This document shows, piece after piece, positions 62,017-64,000 of a DNA stretch of 64,000 bases (its first letter is position 1; each line of letters opens with the position of its first letter). Below the pieces are notes generated by a model that had not been told where the DNA came from, made no database searches, and was given only the letters and a program-made list of their open reading frames with translations. The position numbers and the translations under genes were made by a program. The stretch is from Bacillota bacterium (GTDB lineage Bacteria > Bacillota > Clostridia > DSM-8532), in assembly GCA_023415205.1 (NCBI GenBank), contig JAEZLR010000045.1:62001-126000 (forward strand), given 5' to 3'.

Positions 62017-62906
62017 ATCAGGTTTCTCCTTATCCGTGATTCAATCTTGAATAAGATGGAAACCAGCAAGCTTATGATAATAAACATTAAAAAGGCTGCG
62101 GTTGACAACCTCTGTAAGGATAGGTTTTGGAAGTTGTTGTTCATAAAGTTCTGGAGCATATAAATGCTTTTATGAGGGTAGTTGCCAGCCAATTGGTAGG
62201 ATTCTCGAAAAACCTTGAAGGAGTTGATGATGGATATCACAAGGACAAAAAATCCCGACGGGGCCAGGTAGGGCAGGGTTATTTTTCGAAAGCATAGGAA
62301 AGGTCCGGCACCATCCATGTGGGCAGATTCATAATACTCCTTGGGAATATTGTTCAAACCGGCCAAAAGCAAGATCATGTTATAGCCGCAGTTCTTCCAG
62401 ATGTAGAGCAATATGAGGACGGCCAAGGCCCCCTCGCTTTTGATCCAGTCAATGGGAGGAATACCCAAGAGGGCAGTGAGGGAGTTTAATACACCCTGTT
62501 CATGAAAGACAATCTGCCAGACCAAAATGACTGAAGCCACAGGAATGACCAGGGGGAGAATAAATATGCTTCGAAAAAAGGGAAGCCCCTTAATCTTTGT
62601 ATTTAAAAGCAGGGCAAAGCCTAAAGAGACAATAATTATAAGCGGAAGACAAAGGGCGTTAAAGCATAGGGTGTTCTTCAAAGCAAGAATAAAGGAACTG
62701 CTTTGAAATAGAGATTGAAAATTTTTAAGGCCCACAAACTGGGTGCCGCCTATTCCTTCAGTGAAACAGTAATACAGGCTTAATAAGAAGGGTGCTACAA
62801 AGAACAGGACGAAGCCTGCGAGGCTGGGCAATGCAAATACCAACCCCGCAAGCGCTTCGCTCGTCTTTATTTTAATGGGGAGACCATGGGTACGCTTTTT
62901 CTTCAT
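62013..62906 (-). CDS. Carbohydrate-type ABC transporter permease (MalF/UgpA family)
   Basis: Importer membrane subunit of 297 residues with six predicted helices, starting MKKKRTHGLPIKIK. The EAA loop reads YYESAHMDGAGPFLCFRKI. Segments FVLFFVAPFLLSLYYCF and FFRSIFILPLVIPVASV are typical of the UgpA/MalF group. AAGGTAAAAG precedes ATG 62906. It sits between the solute-binding protein and the MalG-type partner, the normal gene order for a CUT1 importer. Confidence 0.93.
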   Translation of the reverse strand: MKKKRTHGLPIKIKTSEALAGLVFALPSLAGFVLFFVAPFLLSLYYCFTEGIGGTQFVGLKNFQSLFQSSSFILALKNTLCFNALCLPLIIIVSLGFALLLNTKIKGLPFFRSIFILPLVIPVASVILVWQIVFHEQGVLNSLTALLGIPPIDWIKSEGALAVLILLYIWKNCGYNMILLLAGLNNIPKEYYESAHMDGAGPFLCFRKITLPYLAPSGFFVLVISIINSFKVFRESYQLAGNYPHKSIYMLQNFMNNNFQNLSLQRLSTAAFLMFIIISLLVSILFKIESRIRRNLI

Positions 62907-62915
62907 TCTTTTACC

Positions 62916-63998
62916 TTATTCATTCAAGAAGAGTGTTACTTTTTCGTCGATTTCCTTTGCAGCTTGCTCTGCGGTGCGCTTACCCGTAAGGAAAGCCTGA
63001 AGCCCCTCATTGATAATGTTTTCGACTTCATAGTCCAGAACAGGAGGAGCAGCCATATGGTTGGTTATGTCAACAGCCATGTCAGCGACTGTATCAGTCA
63101 AAGGAACAGCATTAAAAGACATCTTTCTGACACCATCACTTAAAGTGATCTCATTACTGAAATTGGTCTTTTCTGCCTCGATATCCTTGATATAGGCGCT
63201 TTTATTAATGGGTTGGCCCGAAGGAAGATTGTTAATCCCATGGCTGTCAAAGGTTCTTTGTATATCCTCAGATAGAAGAATCTTGATAAAATCAAAAGCA
63301 GCTTGTGGATTCTTGCACTTTGCATTGATGGACACAACGTCGCTCAGTTTTGTAGGGTATTTAGCCCCGGCTTCAGCGGTAGGGAATGGCAGGATAATAA
63401 AGTCATCCCCAAGCAGACTTGTCATGATGGAATTATGCGAAGCTAGGCGATTGGGTGCTAGGTCGCCTAATGAAATCATCCTGAGCTTGTTGTCCTTCAA
63501 GAGAACCGGAGGGAAGTCCAAGTTCATCTGTGCTTCACTAGAAAGAACCAGAGGGGCTATTTCTTTATAAGTCATCATAAGATCTATAAATTCATTTGAT
63601 TTAAAATGCGTTGTTTTATTCTGGTAGTCGACAAATTGTACTCCACTGGAACGGACAAGCGAAAGAAAATCTACGGAGGAATCAAATAAGTATTGGCCAC
63701 CGGATGGATTTGAAGCCTTATATTTGGAAATGACATCCTTAAGATCGCTTAACGTCCATCCTGATGCATCCGTTGTTAATCCTAATGCAGCAAGTCCTGA
63801 TTTTGAGGTAAAAAGGTTTGGGATGGAAAAGAAGAGTGGAATATAGTACCTCTTGCCATTGATGACTCCGGCATTAAAGACTTCCGGATAAAACGCGGTT
63901 GTGTCGAAGGAGGAATCACTCTCAATTAGTGGGTTCATATCAGTAAAAGCTCCGGTGGTCATGGTCTTTGTTATCGAATTAAAAAAGAATGTTCTATA
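62916..63998 (-). CDS. Extracellular solute-binding protein, 5' end cut by window
   Basis: The C-terminal 361 residues of a family 1 (sugar-type) solute-binding protein. The frame stays open to the right edge (Y-R-T-F-F-F-N-S-I-T-K-T before the internal ATG at 63960-63962), so the signal peptide and the first lobe's start lie outside. Typical segments are RYYIPLFFSIPNLFTSKSGL, SLLGDDFIILPFP and NPQAAFDFIKILLSEDIQ. The end, TGKRTAEQAAKEIDEKVTLF, is the usual C-terminal helix. It would deliver ligand to the two permeases directly downstream. The ligand is unknown. Confidence 0.92.
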   Translation of the reverse strand, partial: YRTFFFNSITKTMTTGAFTDMNPLIESDSSFDTTAFYPEVFNAGVINGKRYYIPLFFSIPNLFTSKSGLAALGLTTDASGWTLSDLKDVISKYKASNPSGGQYLFDSSVDFLSLVRSSGVQFVDYQNKTTHFKSNEFIDLMMTYKEIAPLVLSSEAQMNLDFPPVLLKDNKLRMISLGDLAPNRLASHNSIMTSLLGDDFIILPFPTAEAGAKYPTKLSDVVSINAKCKNPQAAFDFIKILLSEDIQRTFDSHGINNLPSGQPINKSAYIKDIEAEKTNFSNEITLSDGVRKMSFNAVPLTDTVADMAVDITNHMAAPPVLDYEVENIINEGLQAFLTGKRTAEQAAKEIDEKVTLFLNE

Positions 63999-64000
63999 GA

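Noticed and set aside
1..64000. tRNA, rRNA, CRISPR array, prophage or transposase
   Set aside because: No cloverleaf, rRNA segment, regularly spaced repeat, integrase or transposase motif was found in the gaps or frames.

Overview
The window reads as a chromosomal segment of an anaerobic, probably cellulolytic Bacillota (class Clostridia). Reasons: a one-piece pyruvate:ferredoxin oxidoreductase, a diphosphate-type phosphofructokinase, PyrR attenuation, SLH surface proteins, strong GGAGG ribosome sites with frequent GTG/TTG starts, and a lipoprotein GH5 cellulase with a CBM17/28-like domain. No genus can be fixed from the sequence alone. I found no rRNA, tRNA, CRISPR array, prophage or intact insertion sequence.

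Layout. 1-8000 (+): 3' part of serA, a LUD-domain protein, the polyphosphate pair ppx-ppk1, then rimO-pgsA. 8000-10800 (+): rpsO and pnp, each with its own promoter, leader structure and terminator. 10900-12200: a more AT-rich alpha/beta hydrolase and a structured non-coding stretch. 12200-18200 (+): a close-packed run glgA, nth, a very long FtsA-like ATPase, and a membrane diguanylate cyclase. 18200-22700 (-): a membrane-anchored unknown, a lone cheW, argJ, and the cellulase. 22900-28500 (+): yerC-secA-folC-TPR protein. 28600-32700 (-): an unusual protein with an orphan PPDK-type ATP-grasp domain, and PPi-phosphofructokinase. 32900-37700 (+): a pseudo-receiver/pseudo-GGDEF protein and nifJ. 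37800-41400 (+, AT-rich): a secreted S1C protease, a secreted TPR protein and broken gene remnants. 41500-46600: topB (-), a small membrane protein (+), then uraA and pyrR (-) behind a recognisable PyrR attenuator. 46700-54500 (+): membrane MutS-like ATPase, exodeoxyribonuclease III, Ca-type P-ATPase, and a two-gene ABC exporter. 54500-58100: SLH-GH18 protein (-), a second diguanylate cyclase (+) and an FMN reductase (+). 58100-64000 (-): one polycistron of solute-binding protein (cut by the window edge), two sugar-type permeases, a long HlyD-like adaptor and a MacB/FtsX-like permease split by a one-base frameshift.

How it fits together. Central energy metabolism (PPi-PFK, PFOR, glycogen synthase, polyphosphate turnover) is mixed with housekeeping genes. 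Cyclic di-GMP is a recurrent theme: two cyclases keep both the GGEEF active site and the RxxD inhibitory site, and a third protein keeps only the RxxD site, which suggests a receptor. The least ordinary items are the orphan ATP-grasp protein, the pseudo-receiver/I-site protein, the FtsA-like protein with about 300 extra residues, the membrane MutS-like ATPase, the mixed importer/adaptor/permease operon without an ATPase gene in view, and a branched RNA-like element ahead of glgA. I saw no clear new defence or mobile system.
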